A stretch of 6,272 nt of DNA from Candidatus Aenigmatarchaeota archaeon (GCA_030634615.1 DAOWAL010000074.1:1-6272); one strand, 5' to 3'. Counted from the first letter of the stretch, positions 1 to 5,369 are shown. The notes: a model not told the origin generated them from the sequence alone. Program-made: numbers and translations.

Positions 1-1041
1 CTCGGGTTCGACTATTATGCTTTTTTCATCAAACAATCGAAGCTGAGTTTTTTTAACATCGCCTTCATCGTATATCTCTCCGACAATTTCCTCAAGTAAA
101 TCTTCAAATGTTACGAGTCCTTTAACAACACCTTTTTCATCATTTACTATTGCCATATGTGTACCAATTTCTCTGAAATCGTCCATAAGTAAATTAAGGT
201 TTTTGTCTCCTTTGACATACATTATTGGAGAAATTATTTTTTCGATCTCTGTGTCAAATTGTTTTCTTTTTATGTGCTCAAGTATGCTTTTGAGATGTAT
301 AACACCTATCATGTTATCAAAACTGTTTTTGTAAACAGGAATTCTTGTGTATTTCGATTTTAGCATCTCCATTAAAACATCGGATAATCTCATGTCAGAA
401 CGTATTGCTGCAATTTTATTTCTTGGTGTCATAATTTCTGAAACAATAGTGTCACCGAATTCAAACACATTTTTTATCATCTCTTCTTCATCTTTTTCTA
501 TGACACCAAGTTCTGCTCCCATGCTAAGAGTTGTTCTTATATCATCTTCAGTCATTTCCGGATCTTTCTTCTTTTTCCTTGGGCTGAATAATTTTAGCAT
601 TCCAAGACTTAGGTATTCAAGAAAAATTACAATAGGATAAAGTATTTTTGTAAGTGCAAAAAATGGTGCAGCGAGTATGAGAGATACCTTTTCAGCATTC
701 TGGTGACAATATGATTTTGGTGTGATCTCTCCGAACACCAAGACCAAAAATGTCATAATGCCCGTTGCAACACCTACACCCTGAGAACCAAACATTTCTG
801 TAAATAATATTGTTGCAATTGATGCTGCTGCTATGTTCACTACGTTATTGCCTATAAGAATTGTAACAAGGAGTTTATGTGGCTCGTCTTTCAACTTTCT
901 CAGTATCTTGGCTCCCCTTTTCCGATTTCTCACGAGCTTTCTCACCTTTATCTCACTAAGGGAAAACATGGCTATTTCTGCACCTGAGAATAACCCCGAA
1001 AGTGCAATTAAGATAGTTAGAACAACAAATTCAGTAAACAT
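1..1041 (-). CDS. CNNM/CorC-type membrane protein (DUF21 + two CBS domains), C-terminus cut by window edge
   Basis: My minus-strand translation gives 347 uninterrupted residues from the ATG at 1041 to the left edge, so the 3' end is missing. Residues 1 to about 150 are a DUF21/CNNM transmembrane domain. It has the signature GLFSGAEIAMFSLS (16-29), a conserved GNNVVN (64-69) and the GEITPK motif (104-109) in hydrophobic segments, with further hydrophobic stretches to about residue 150. A basic linker (PRKKKKD) follows. Then come paired CBS domains, the first opening with VSEIMTPRNKIAAI near residue 200 and the second ending with GLVTFEDLLEEIVGEI. CBS pairs usually bind adenine nucleotides. Family members are implicated in Mg2+ or other cation efflux, and the old label 'hemolysin' is historical. 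The small CorC/HlyC C-terminal domain common in the family would lie beyond the window. The ATG is 53 bases after the preceding gene's stop and has no Shine-Dalgarno. The family is secure; the transported ion is not. Confidence 0.93.
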   Translation of the reverse strand, partial: MFTEFVVLTILIALSGLFSGAEIAMFSLSEIKVRKLVRNRKRGAKILRKLKDEPHKLLVTILIGNNVVNIAAASIATILFTEMFGSQGVGVATGIMTFLVLVFGEITPKSYCHQNAEKVSLILAAPFFALTKILYPIVIFLEYLSLGMLKLFSPRKKKKDPEMTEDDIRTTLSMGAELGVIEKDEEEMIKNVFEFGDTIVSEIMTPRNKIAAIRSDMRLSDVLMEMLKSKYTRIPVYKNSFDNMIGVIHLKSILEHIKRKQFDTEIEKIISPIMYVKGDKNLNLLMDDFREIGTHMAIVNDEKGVVKGLVTFEDLLEEIVGEIYDEGDVKKTQLRLFDEKSIIVEPE

Positions 1042-1073
1042 ATTATATCTAAGAAGTAATTGGATTAGTCTGT

Positions 1074-1081
1074 TTATTAAA
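1074..1081 (-). promoter_or_regulatory. Possible TATA box for the CNNM-type gene
   Basis: Read on the minus strand this is TTTAATAA, centred about 36 bases before the ATG at 1041. Initiation about 26 bases downstream would leave a leader of roughly 10 bases without a ribosome binding site. The spacing fits less well than at the other genes here. Read-through from the upstream gene is an alternative. Confidence 0.35.
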
Positions 1082-1094
1082 TTGGTTCCATGTG

Positions 1095-1853
1095 TTAGAA
1101 TCTAGGAACAAATGAAAACATGTGAGTATCCATGTCTACTTTGTTCTTGGTTAACTTTATACCCTCTTTTCTGAGAAGTGAAATTCTTTTCTTAGCAGCT
1201 GCATGTGTTCCTTCTATTTTACCGGTTGATTTTACAACTCTGTGAACAGGGATGCTTTTTAGATGAGCATGTGTTGAAAGTATCCTTCCAGTTGCCTTTG
1301 CTGCAGTTGGTCTACCAATCGTTTTTGCTATTTCAGAATATGTTGTTACTTTCCCTCTTGGGATTTTTCTGACAAGTGAAAGTACCTTTTCAGTGAATGT
1401 CTCTTCAGTTGCCCTGAATTTTACACTCTCTTTTTCTACTATCACTTTTGCCATTTTGTTCAATTTGTTTTCAAGTTCAATGACTTTTCTTGTAACATAC
1501 CTGTAGTTGTTTTCTAAACCATATTCAAGTTCTTTTCTTCTTGTGTCCATTTTGCTTAATCTGAACTCTGTTTTTGCTTTGTAAGAATCTGCTATGTTGA
1601 ATGTTGTTTCCAGGTGCTGGGAAACTTGATGTAATTTTCTGTATATATCATCCTGGTAGTTTGCCATTCTCTGGTTTCTTATTTCATTGCCCAGTTTGCC
1701 TGCACCTATTATTACCATGAAAAAACCAAGTACTGCTGTGTACTCGAGAGATATATAGGATTCAATTGCACCTAGTACAATTGATATACCCATTAGTATG
1801 AACATTATCCAAAATACCTTGTCCCAGTATTTGAACCAGTGTAATGATAACAT
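1095..1853 (-). CDS. Membrane-anchored coiled-coil protein with inactive alkyltransferase-like (MGMT/ATL) domain
   Basis: This is a 252-residue protein in three parts. Two hydrophobic helices (about 13-34 and 36-52) are joined by a very short turn, and positive charges on both flanks (K8, K12; K53, R59, R62) suggest both ends are cytoplasmic. Residues 56-145 are charged, heptad-like and probably coiled coil. Residues 153-232 match the DNA-binding C-terminal domain of O6-alkylguanine-DNA alkyltransferases: IPRGKVTTYSEIA (164-176), GRPTAAKATGRIL (180-192), IPVHRVV (201-207) and a closing LLRKEG (226-231). The active-site PCHR is PVHR, with Val203 in place of the alkyl-accepting cysteine, so it cannot perform self-alkylation. 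Tyr172, His204 and Glu230 equivalents remain, but the arginine finger is Lys186. Alkyltransferase-like (ATL) proteins bind damaged bases and pass them to other repair pathways. A damage-sensing or DNA-tethering role at the membrane is inference. The start is supported by a TATA box 26 bases upstream. Confidence 0.85.
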   Translation of the reverse strand: MLSLHWFKYWDKVFWIMFILMGISIVLGAIESYISLEYTAVLGFFMVIIGAGKLGNEIRNQRMANYQDDIYRKLHQVSQHLETTFNIADSYKAKTEFRLSKMDTRRKELEYGLENNYRYVTRKVIELENKLNKMAKVIVEKESVKFRATEETFTEKVLSLVRKIPRGKVTTYSEIAKTIGRPTAAKATGRILSTHAHLKSIPVHRVVKSTGKIEGTHAAAKKRISLLRKEGIKLTKNKVDMDTHMFSFVPRF

Positions 1854-1875
1854 AGTTGTTATTTGACAGTAAAGA

Positions 1876-1883
1876 ATTTAAAT
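1876..1883 (-). promoter_or_regulatory. TATA box of the ATL-fusion gene (leaderless)
   Basis: The palindrome ATTTAAAT is centred about 26 bases before the ATG at 1853, the distance at which archaeal transcription would start at or next to the start codon. No Shine-Dalgarno lies between box and ATG. It sits in the 45-base gap after the upstream small gene, so this gene can be transcribed independently. Confidence 0.6.
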
Positions 1884-1898
1884 ATGTTATTTACCTTA

Positions 1899-2084
1899 TC
1901 AGCGATCTTTTTCAATTTTATCCAAAAAATCTTTATATTCCCTTTCTTCTATTCTTCTTATTTCTTCTGTTAAGTTATTTACTGCTTGCCTGTATATCAT
2001 ACTGTCAGGTCTTGCTGAAAGACCACTGGCATTTATTGACCATTGACCAGTAAGATCAAAGTATTTCTTTGCAAGGCTATACAT
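1899..2084 (-). CDS. Small charged hypothetical protein, 61 residues
   Basis: I do not recognise this protein. It has no membrane segment, signal peptide or cysteine. The N-terminal half contains a Trp (QWSINASG) and is mixed in composition. The C-terminal third (NLTEEIRRIEEREYKDFLDKIEKDR, residues 37-61, described here by its E/R/K/D pattern) should form a strongly charged amphipathic helix. Two things support it as real: a TTTAAAAA box exactly 26 bases before its ATG, and codon and residue usage like a soluble protein. The opposite-strand reading frame over the same bases is an implausible run of Leu and Phe. It precedes the ATL-fusion gene on the same strand with a 45-base gap. No Shine-Dalgarno is present, in line with leaderless initiation. 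It could serve as a partner of the coiled-coil protein downstream, but nothing beyond position supports that. Confidence 0.6.
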   Translation of the reverse strand: MYSLAKKYFDLTGQWSINASGLSARPDSMIYRQAVNNLTEEIRRIEEREYKDFLDKIEKDR

Positions 2085-2199
2085 AATAAAATTTTATTTT
2101 TTTGGATTTTTAAAGGGTATCATTGCATATAAATTTATAAACTGAGGCTCTCAATAAGGTTGATATATATATTAATGCATGTAAGTTATAGGTGTTAAC
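2085..2199. promoter_or_regulatory. Divergent promoter region between the 61-residue gene and rpl44e
   Basis: This 115-base AT-rich stretch is the longest gap in the window. It holds a minus-strand TATA box at 2107-2114 (TTTAAAAA on that strand), 26 bases before the ATG at 2084. It also holds a plus-strand candidate TTTATAAA at 2134-2141, which would start rpl44e RNA near 2164 with a leader of about 36 bases. A second AT run, GATATATATATT at 2162-2173, is too close to the rpl44e Shine-Dalgarno to be its main TATA box. No RNA gene or strong inverted repeat is seen. Confidence 0.55.
2190..2194 (+). promoter_or_regulatory. Shine-Dalgarno of rpl44e
   Basis: AGGTG lies five bases before the ATG at 2200 and matches the archaeal 16S 3'-end complement GGAGGTGAT. 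It fixes the start. Confidence 0.75.
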
Positions 2200-2484
2200 A
2201 TGAAATTTCCTAAAGTGATGCGAACACACTGCCCAAAGTGCAACAAGCATACTGAGCACACTGTAAAGCAGTCGAAGAGAAGGGGACGATCTCAGGCCCA
2301 CCCAAATTCCCAGTCACAGCGAAGATTCAAGAGGAAAATGGAAGGATATGGATCATTCCCACGACCAAACCCTAAAGGACAGGGTAAGGCAACAAAGAAA
2401 GTTGATCTGAGACTTACATGTGGTGAGTGTAAAAAAGCCCACCCAAAGAAAGGGTTCAGGGCAGGGAAATTTGAACTTGTTTAA
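2200..2484 (+). CDS. rpl44e: Large-subunit ribosomal protein L44e (eL42)
   Basis: This 94-residue protein is a structural component of the 50S subunit, located near the E site in archaeal and eukaryotic ribosomes. It shows the split zinc ribbon CPKC (Cys11, Cys14) and CGEC (Cys74, Cys77). Between them is the characteristic basic, glycine-rich loop with QSQRRFKRK and FPRPNPKGQGKATKKVDLRL. The start MKFPKVMRTHCPKC and the end GKFELV are typical, and the length is normal for archaea. An AGGTG Shine-Dalgarno sits five bases before the ATG. It is followed after nine bases by rps27ae, evidently as one transcript. In many euryarchaea the partner gene is the similarly named but unrelated S27e, so the S27ae partner here is a small departure from that order. 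Confidence 0.97.
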   Translation: MKFPKVMRTHCPKCNKHTEHTVKQSKRRGRSQAHPNSQSQRRFKRKMEGYGSFPRPNPKGQGKATKKVDLRLTCGECKKAHPKKGFRAGKFELV

Positions 2485-2489
2485 GGTGA
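2484..2489 (+). promoter_or_regulatory. Shine-Dalgarno of rps27ae
   Basis: AGGTGA begins on the last base of the rpl44e stop codon and lies four bases before the ATG at 2494. This indicates re-initiation on a shared transcript and fixes the S27ae start. Confidence 0.75.
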
Positions 2490-2493
2490 ATAA

Positions 2494-2835
2494 ATGGGAA
2501 AAGAAAAGAAAGCAAAGCAAAAAGGCAAGAAGCAGAGAACAGGGAGAAAACATGAGTCCATAAAGATATGGCAAAAATACGAAATTTCAGGCGACTCAGT
2601 TACAAGGAAAAACAAATTCTGTCCACGATGTGGCGAAGGAACAATGCTCTCAAACCAGAAAAACAGGCTTTACTGTGGTAAGTGTGGTTACACAAGTTTT
2701 GGCGCAAACCAAGCAGCTCCACCAAAACCAGTTGAGGCTCCGAAAATTGAAGAAGAATCTCCTAAAACAGATGAGAAACCATCTGAGGAGAAAAAAGAAG
2801 AAGAAAAACCTGCAGAAGAAAAAACTTCTGAGTGA
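2494..2835 (+). CDS. rps27ae: Small-subunit ribosomal protein S27ae (eS31) with an acidic/lysine/proline-rich C-terminal tail
   Basis: The 113-residue protein has three parts. Residues 1-20 are a lysine-rich N-terminus. Residues 21-70 are the S27ae core, with IWQKYEISGDSVTRKNKF leading into a four-cysteine zinc finger (Cys43, Cys46, Cys61, Cys64) and the diagnostic YCGKCGYTSFG. The zinc finger and the preceding KYEI...G segment distinguish it from S27e, which begins with its first CxxC. Residues 71-113 are a low-complexity tail rich in Glu, Lys and Pro (EEKKEEEKPAEEK). Archaeal S27ae is commonly only about 50-70 residues, so the tail is an addition, probably disordered. The protein belongs to the 30S subunit head/beak in archaea; eukaryotes make it as a ubiquitin fusion. 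It is co-transcribed with rpl44e and has a clear Shine-Dalgarno. Confidence 0.95.
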   Translation: MGKEKKAKQKGKKQRTGRKHESIKIWQKYEISGDSVTRKNKFCPRCGEGTMLSNQKNRLYCGKCGYTSFGANQAAPPKPVEAPKIEEESPKTDEKPSEEKKEEEKPAEEKTSE

Positions 2836-2855
2836 GATTTTCTCCAAAACTTTTT
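2834..2855 (+). terminator. Weak terminator candidate after rps27ae
   Basis: A short inverted repeat, GAGA-TTT-TCTC (2834-2844), overlaps the rps27ae stop and is followed by a run of five T at 2851-2855. Archaeal termination relies mainly on T-runs, so this could end the ribosomal-protein transcript. The T-run also merges into the next promoter. Low confidence. Confidence 0.25.
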
Positions 2856-2856
2856 A

Positions 2857-2864
2857 TTATATAA
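2857..2864 (+). promoter_or_regulatory. TATA box of the FBP aldolase/phosphatase gene
   Basis: TTATATAA, preceded by a purine-rich CCAAAAC that could act as the BRE, would start RNA near 2886 and give a leader of about 15 bases carrying the GGGGTG Shine-Dalgarno (2890-2895). It lies just after the rps27ae stop, so the enzyme gene probably has its own promoter. Confidence 0.55.
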
Positions 2865-2889
2865 CAGTTAATAGAATTATCAGATTAAT

Positions 2890-2895
2890 GGGGTG
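2890..2895 (+). promoter_or_regulatory. Shine-Dalgarno that selects the start of the aldolase/phosphatase gene
   Basis: GGGGTG lies six bases before the ATG at 2902. An in-frame GTG at 2893 would be a three-codon-longer start, but it falls inside this site and would add MFL before the conserved MKITVSVIKADIG, so 2902 is preferred. Confidence 0.7.
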
Positions 2896-2901
2896 TTTTT
2901 G

Positions 2902-4002
2902 ATGAAGATTACAGTTTCTGTCATAAAGGCCGACATTGGAAGTATTGGCGGCCACATTAAACCAAGCGAAAGACTGCTTGACACTGTCAAAAAATTTATC
3001 CAGGAATACGGAAAGGATATCATAATAGATTATTACATAAGTTATACTGGTGATGATATTGCAATACTTATGACCCATACACACGGTAAGAATAATGAAA
3101 AGATCCATAAGCTTGCTTGGGATGCATTCAAGGCGGGAACACTCATTGCAAAAGATCAGGGACTTTACGGTGCTGGTCAGGATCTTTTAAAAGATTCATT
3201 TTCAGGAAACATCAAGGGAATGGGCCCTGCAGTAGCAGAGCTTGAATTCAATGAAAGACCAGGTGAACCATTCCTTTTCTTTGCAGCTGACAAGACAGAA
3301 CCAGGTGCATACAATCTTCCAGTATACCTATCATTTTCAGACCCTATGCATTGTGCAGGCCTATTACTTAGCTCGAACCTTACGAAAGGTTTCAAATTCA
3401 GAATAATGGATGTGGAAAACACAAAAGGTGACAAAGTAATAGAACTCAGGACACCGGAAGACATGTACGACATTGCAGCTCTTCTTCGTGACAATGCCAG
3501 GTTTGTTGTCGAATCCGTTTATTCGAGGCACAGTGAAGATCAGGCCGCTGCAATAAGTACAACAAGGCTGCATAATATCGCTGGCAAGTATGTTGGCAAG
3601 GACGATCCTGTCATGCTTGTAAGGACACAGAAGGACTTCCCGGCAACAGGTGAAATACTTTCACCATTTTCACTTGGTCATCTTGTCGCAGGGTTTATGA
3701 GAGGTTCTCATACAGGTCCTCTCATGCCGGTAAAGCTCAACTCTACAATATCTTATTTCGACGGTCCGCCAATAGTTAGCTGTGCGGCATTTTCCATACG
3801 CAATGGAAAGCTCAGCGAGGCAGTTGATGCATTTGATCATCCATACTGGGATCATGTGAGAGCTGAGGTATCAAAGAAAGCATCAGATATCAGAAGACAG
3901 GGATTTTCAGGCCCGGCAATGCTTCCATACAGCGAGCTTGAATACGGTGGTATAGTTGATATCCTGGAACGCCTTGAGAAGAAGTTTAAGATAACTAAAT
4001 GA
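2902..4002 (+). CDS. fbp: Bifunctional fructose-1,6-bisphosphate aldolase/phosphatase
   Basis: This 366-residue cytosolic enzyme of gluconeogenesis condenses glyceraldehyde-3-phosphate with dihydroxyacetone phosphate to fructose-1,6-bisphosphate, then hydrolyses it to fructose-6-phosphate at the same Mg2+-dependent site. This is the ancestral one-way enzyme of archaea and deep bacteria. Family motifs run the full length: MKITVSVIKADIGSIGGH (Asp11, His18), SYTGDDIAILMTH (Asp51, Asp52), GLYGAGQDLL (Gln93), FFAADKTEPGAYNLP (Asp130) and KYVGKDDPVML. In the last, Lys233 corresponds to the Schiff-base lysine and Tyr230 to the aldolase acid/base residue, followed by metal-binding Asp234/Asp235. The C-terminal LEYGGIVDILERL is also typical. 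The length is normal and all key residues are present. Triosephosphate isomerase, supplying its second substrate, lies one gene downstream on the other strand. Compared with the unknown gene that follows, its codons look more GC-rich, as expected for a well-expressed gene. Confidence 0.96.
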   Translation: MKITVSVIKADIGSIGGHIKPSERLLDTVKKFIQEYGKDIIIDYYISYTGDDIAILMTHTHGKNNEKIHKLAWDAFKAGTLIAKDQGLYGAGQDLLKDSFSGNIKGMGPAVAELEFNERPGEPFLFFAADKTEPGAYNLPVYLSFSDPMHCAGLLLSSNLTKGFKFRIMDVENTKGDKVIELRTPEDMYDIAALLRDNARFVVESVYSRHSEDQAAAISTTRLHNIAGKYVGKDDPVMLVRTQKDFPATGEILSPFSLGHLVAGFMRGSHTGPLMPVKLNSTISYFDGPPIVSCAAFSIRNGKLSEAVDAFDHPYWDHVRAEVSKKASDIRRQGFSGPAMLPYSELEYGGIVDILERLEKKFKITK

Positions 4003-4004
4003 AG

Positions 4005-4017
4005 ACTACCAAGTAGT
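4005..4017. repeat. Small inverted repeat after the aldolase/phosphatase stop
   Basis: ACTAC-CAA-GTAGT forms a five-base stem three bases after the stop codon. There is no T-run behind it, and another GTAGT-like motif follows at about 4024. It could be a minor operator or a chance hairpin; it is not a convincing terminator. Confidence 0.2.
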
Positions 4018-4031
4018 GACACGTAGTTAAG

Positions 4032-4039
4032 TTTAAAAA
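4032..4039 (+). promoter_or_regulatory. TATA box of the 223-residue gene (leaderless)
   Basis: TTTAAAAA is centred about 26 bases before the ATG at 4062. No Shine-Dalgarno lies between them, so a leaderless transcript starting at or near the ATG is expected. Confidence 0.6.
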
Positions 4040-4061
4040 GCTTCTTAGCAAGAAAACAACC

Positions 4062-4733
4062 ATGAGTACACAAAATTCATTTTACCAATCCGATGTTGGT
4101 AGAAGAAGTCTTAAGAATTTTAAAACATCTTACAAGGATGGGAACATTTCTTTTATTTACAGACCTTACGGTAGAGATGAGAGTACAATGATTGAAATAA
4201 GAGAAGATGGACTTTATGCAACATTTTCTCCGGGTGTAAGAAAAATCAGTGGTAAATTTGTTCCAATATCCGAAAGGGGAAAACCAAAACAAATCAGAAT
4301 GAATCTTCTTACCAACGGAAAAAACAAAGTACCAGATAATTATATTGGTTCGGGGACACTTGCCAAACCAAAACAAATCAGAATGAATCTTCTTACCAAC
4401 GGAAAAAACAAAGTACCAAATGATTATACTGGACCAGGTTCAAATATACTTAGTAATAATCTTAAACTTGTGGAAATAAGCGGTTCTAAAGAAATCACAA
4501 GAGATCTTATTTCAGCGTGTACAAATATGGTTCAAGATGTTTCTCAAATTATGAGGAAAGGCGATAAAGAATTTGTAATGACTGGAAATTATTCTGATGA
4601 TGTGACTAAATTCTTGAATGAGGTTGGTTTTAATTTAATTTCCCCAGAAAAATATCAACTCAGAGAAGCTCGAGAAGAATTTTACAAATTGCTTAAATTA
4701 AAATTAGGTCTAGAAACCAGCAAGCAAATCTAA
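4062..4733 (+). CDS. Unrecognised 223-residue protein with an internal tandem repeat
   Basis: I do not recognise a family. The protein looks soluble, with no signal peptide or membrane helix and a single cysteine (Cys153). The N-terminal 70 residues look beta-rich (GNISFIYRPYGR, MIEIREDGLYATFSP). Residues 74-91 and 102-119 are an identical 18-residue unit (KPKQIRMNLLTNGKNKVP), each followed by a diverged 10-residue linker (DNYIGSGTLA; NDYTGPGSNI) rich in Asn, Asp and Gly. The C-terminal 90 residues look helical (SKEITRDLISACTNMV; the charged end REAREEFYKLLKLKLGL). A leaderless-type TATA box supports the start at 4062. It sits between the aldolase/phosphatase and tpiA genes, and its last 24 bases overlap the end of tpiA on the other strand. 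A metabolic link is only positional. The codons look more AT-rich than those of the preceding gene. Confidence 0.8.
   Translation: MSTQNSFYQSDVGRRSLKNFKTSYKDGNISFIYRPYGRDESTMIEIREDGLYATFSPGVRKISGKFVPISERGKPKQIRMNLLTNGKNKVPDNYIGSGTLAKPKQIRMNLLTNGKNKVPNDYTGPGSNILSNNLKLVEISGSKEITRDLISACTNMVQDVSQIMRKGDKEFVMTGNYSDDVTKFLNEVGFNLISPEKYQLREAREEFYKLLKLKLGLETSKQI
4281..4334 (+). repeat. 54-bp perfect direct repeat, copy 1
   Basis: These 54 bases recur without a mismatch at 4365-4418, an offset of 84 bases or 28 codons, in the same reading frame. The left border is abrupt: the ten bases before each copy share only about two matches. To the right, similarity fades: 14 of the next 20 bases match, then 3 of 10. 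Confidence 0.95.
4365..4418 (+). repeat. 54-bp perfect direct repeat, copy 2
   Basis: This is the second identical copy of 4281-4334, encoding residues 102-119 of the 223-residue protein. The 30-base linker between the copies has diverged although the copies have not, so the DNA rather than just the protein has been kept identical. Confidence 0.95.
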
Positions 4734-5369
4734 TATCGCTTCTTTTACATTGCTTGATTTAACAACACCCGAAGCCACAAGTATACCACTAGCTCCAAGG
4801 TCAATTGCTTTTTCGACATCTTCGCAGTTTTTGACACCGGCTCCACACAACACTGGTGTGTCATTAACATCTGCAACATTCTTAACAGAGTTTCTTATAA
4901 TCTCGGGTTTTGCTTTTGAGACAGATATATCTCCCCCAATTAATTCAGGAGGTTCTATTGCAATGTAATCTGGCTTGAATACTGCAATTTCTTTTGCCAT
5001 CTCAGGTGTTGCTGTGCACACTACTGTTCTTAGCCCTATCTCTTTACATCTTGCAATTGTCTTTTCAATTGTTTCGATATTGATCTGCCTTTCCGAATGA
5101 TTAATTAATGTTCCGACAGCGCCAGCATTCTTTACAGCTTCCGGCAGAATGTGACCGGTTCTTGACCCATAAGTTACTGGATCAACATGCTGTGCAAAAA
5201 CAGGAATTGAGTTATTCTCAGAAAGCGTTCGTATGTCGGTTGGTTGTGTTGCAAGAATTATTTCGACTTTATCATTGGCAAGCGACTCTGCTATTTCAGC
5301 TATTTTAAGAGCACCTACTCCGATACATTCCTCGTATGCTTTCAAATTTATCAAAAGAACAGATTTCAT
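4710..5369 (-). CDS. tpiA: Triosephosphate isomerase, archaeal type
   Basis: The 219-residue protein interconverts dihydroxyacetone phosphate and glyceraldehyde-3-phosphate in glycolysis and gluconeogenesis. Archaeal enzymes are near 220-225 residues, shorter than the roughly 250 of bacteria, and this length fits. Active-site landmarks are NLKAY (Asn8, Lys10), LINHSE (electrophile His91), AIEPPELIG (catalytic base Glu139) and the phosphate-binding GAGV and GILVASGVVKS near the C-terminus. AQHVDP and GSRTGHILPEAVKNAGAVGTL are typical of the archaeal subgroup. A longer in-frame start at 5417 would add 16 residues (MFIQKNYKW...), but the family begins at MKSVLLINLK, and a TATA box lies about 27 bases before the ATG at 5369, inside that extension. 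The gene ends tail-to-tail with a 24-base overlap with the 223-residue gene. Confidence 0.95.
   Translation of the reverse strand: MKSVLLINLKAYEECIGVGALKIAEIAESLANDKVEIILATQPTDIRTLSENNSIPVFAQHVDPVTYGSRTGHILPEAVKNAGAVGTLINHSERQINIETIEKTIARCKEIGLRTVVCTATPEMAKEIAVFKPDYIAIEPPELIGGDISVSKAKPEIIRNSVKNVADVNDTPVLCGAGVKNCEDVEKAIDLGASGILVASGVVKSSNVKEAILDLLAGF

Noticed and set aside
347..1105. Plus-strand frames at 347-640 and 833-1105
   Set aside because: They lie antisense to the CNNM/CorC-type gene, whose full set of motifs on the minus strand is unambiguous.
1095..1853. Active O6-methylguanine-DNA methyltransferase (ogt)
   Set aside because: The PCHR cysteine is valine, so the suicide alkyl-transfer reaction is impossible despite the clear family similarity.
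1856..2053. Plus-strand 65-codon frame encoding a Leu/Phe-rich hydrophobic peptide
   Set aside because: It is the antisense of the 61-residue minus-strand gene, has no Shine-Dalgarno or TATA box at the right distance, and its hydrophobicity is what the complement of Glu/Lys-rich codons produces.
2162..2173. GATATATATATT as the rpl44e TATA box
   Set aside because: Transcription about 26 bases downstream would begin at or inside the Shine-Dalgarno at 2190-2194; the upstream TTTATAAA fits better.
2630..2902. Alternative plus-strand frame of 90 codons overlapping rps27ae
   Set aside because: It is a shifted reading of the S27ae zinc finger and its A-rich tail, giving Lys/Leu-rich low-complexity sequence with no start signal.
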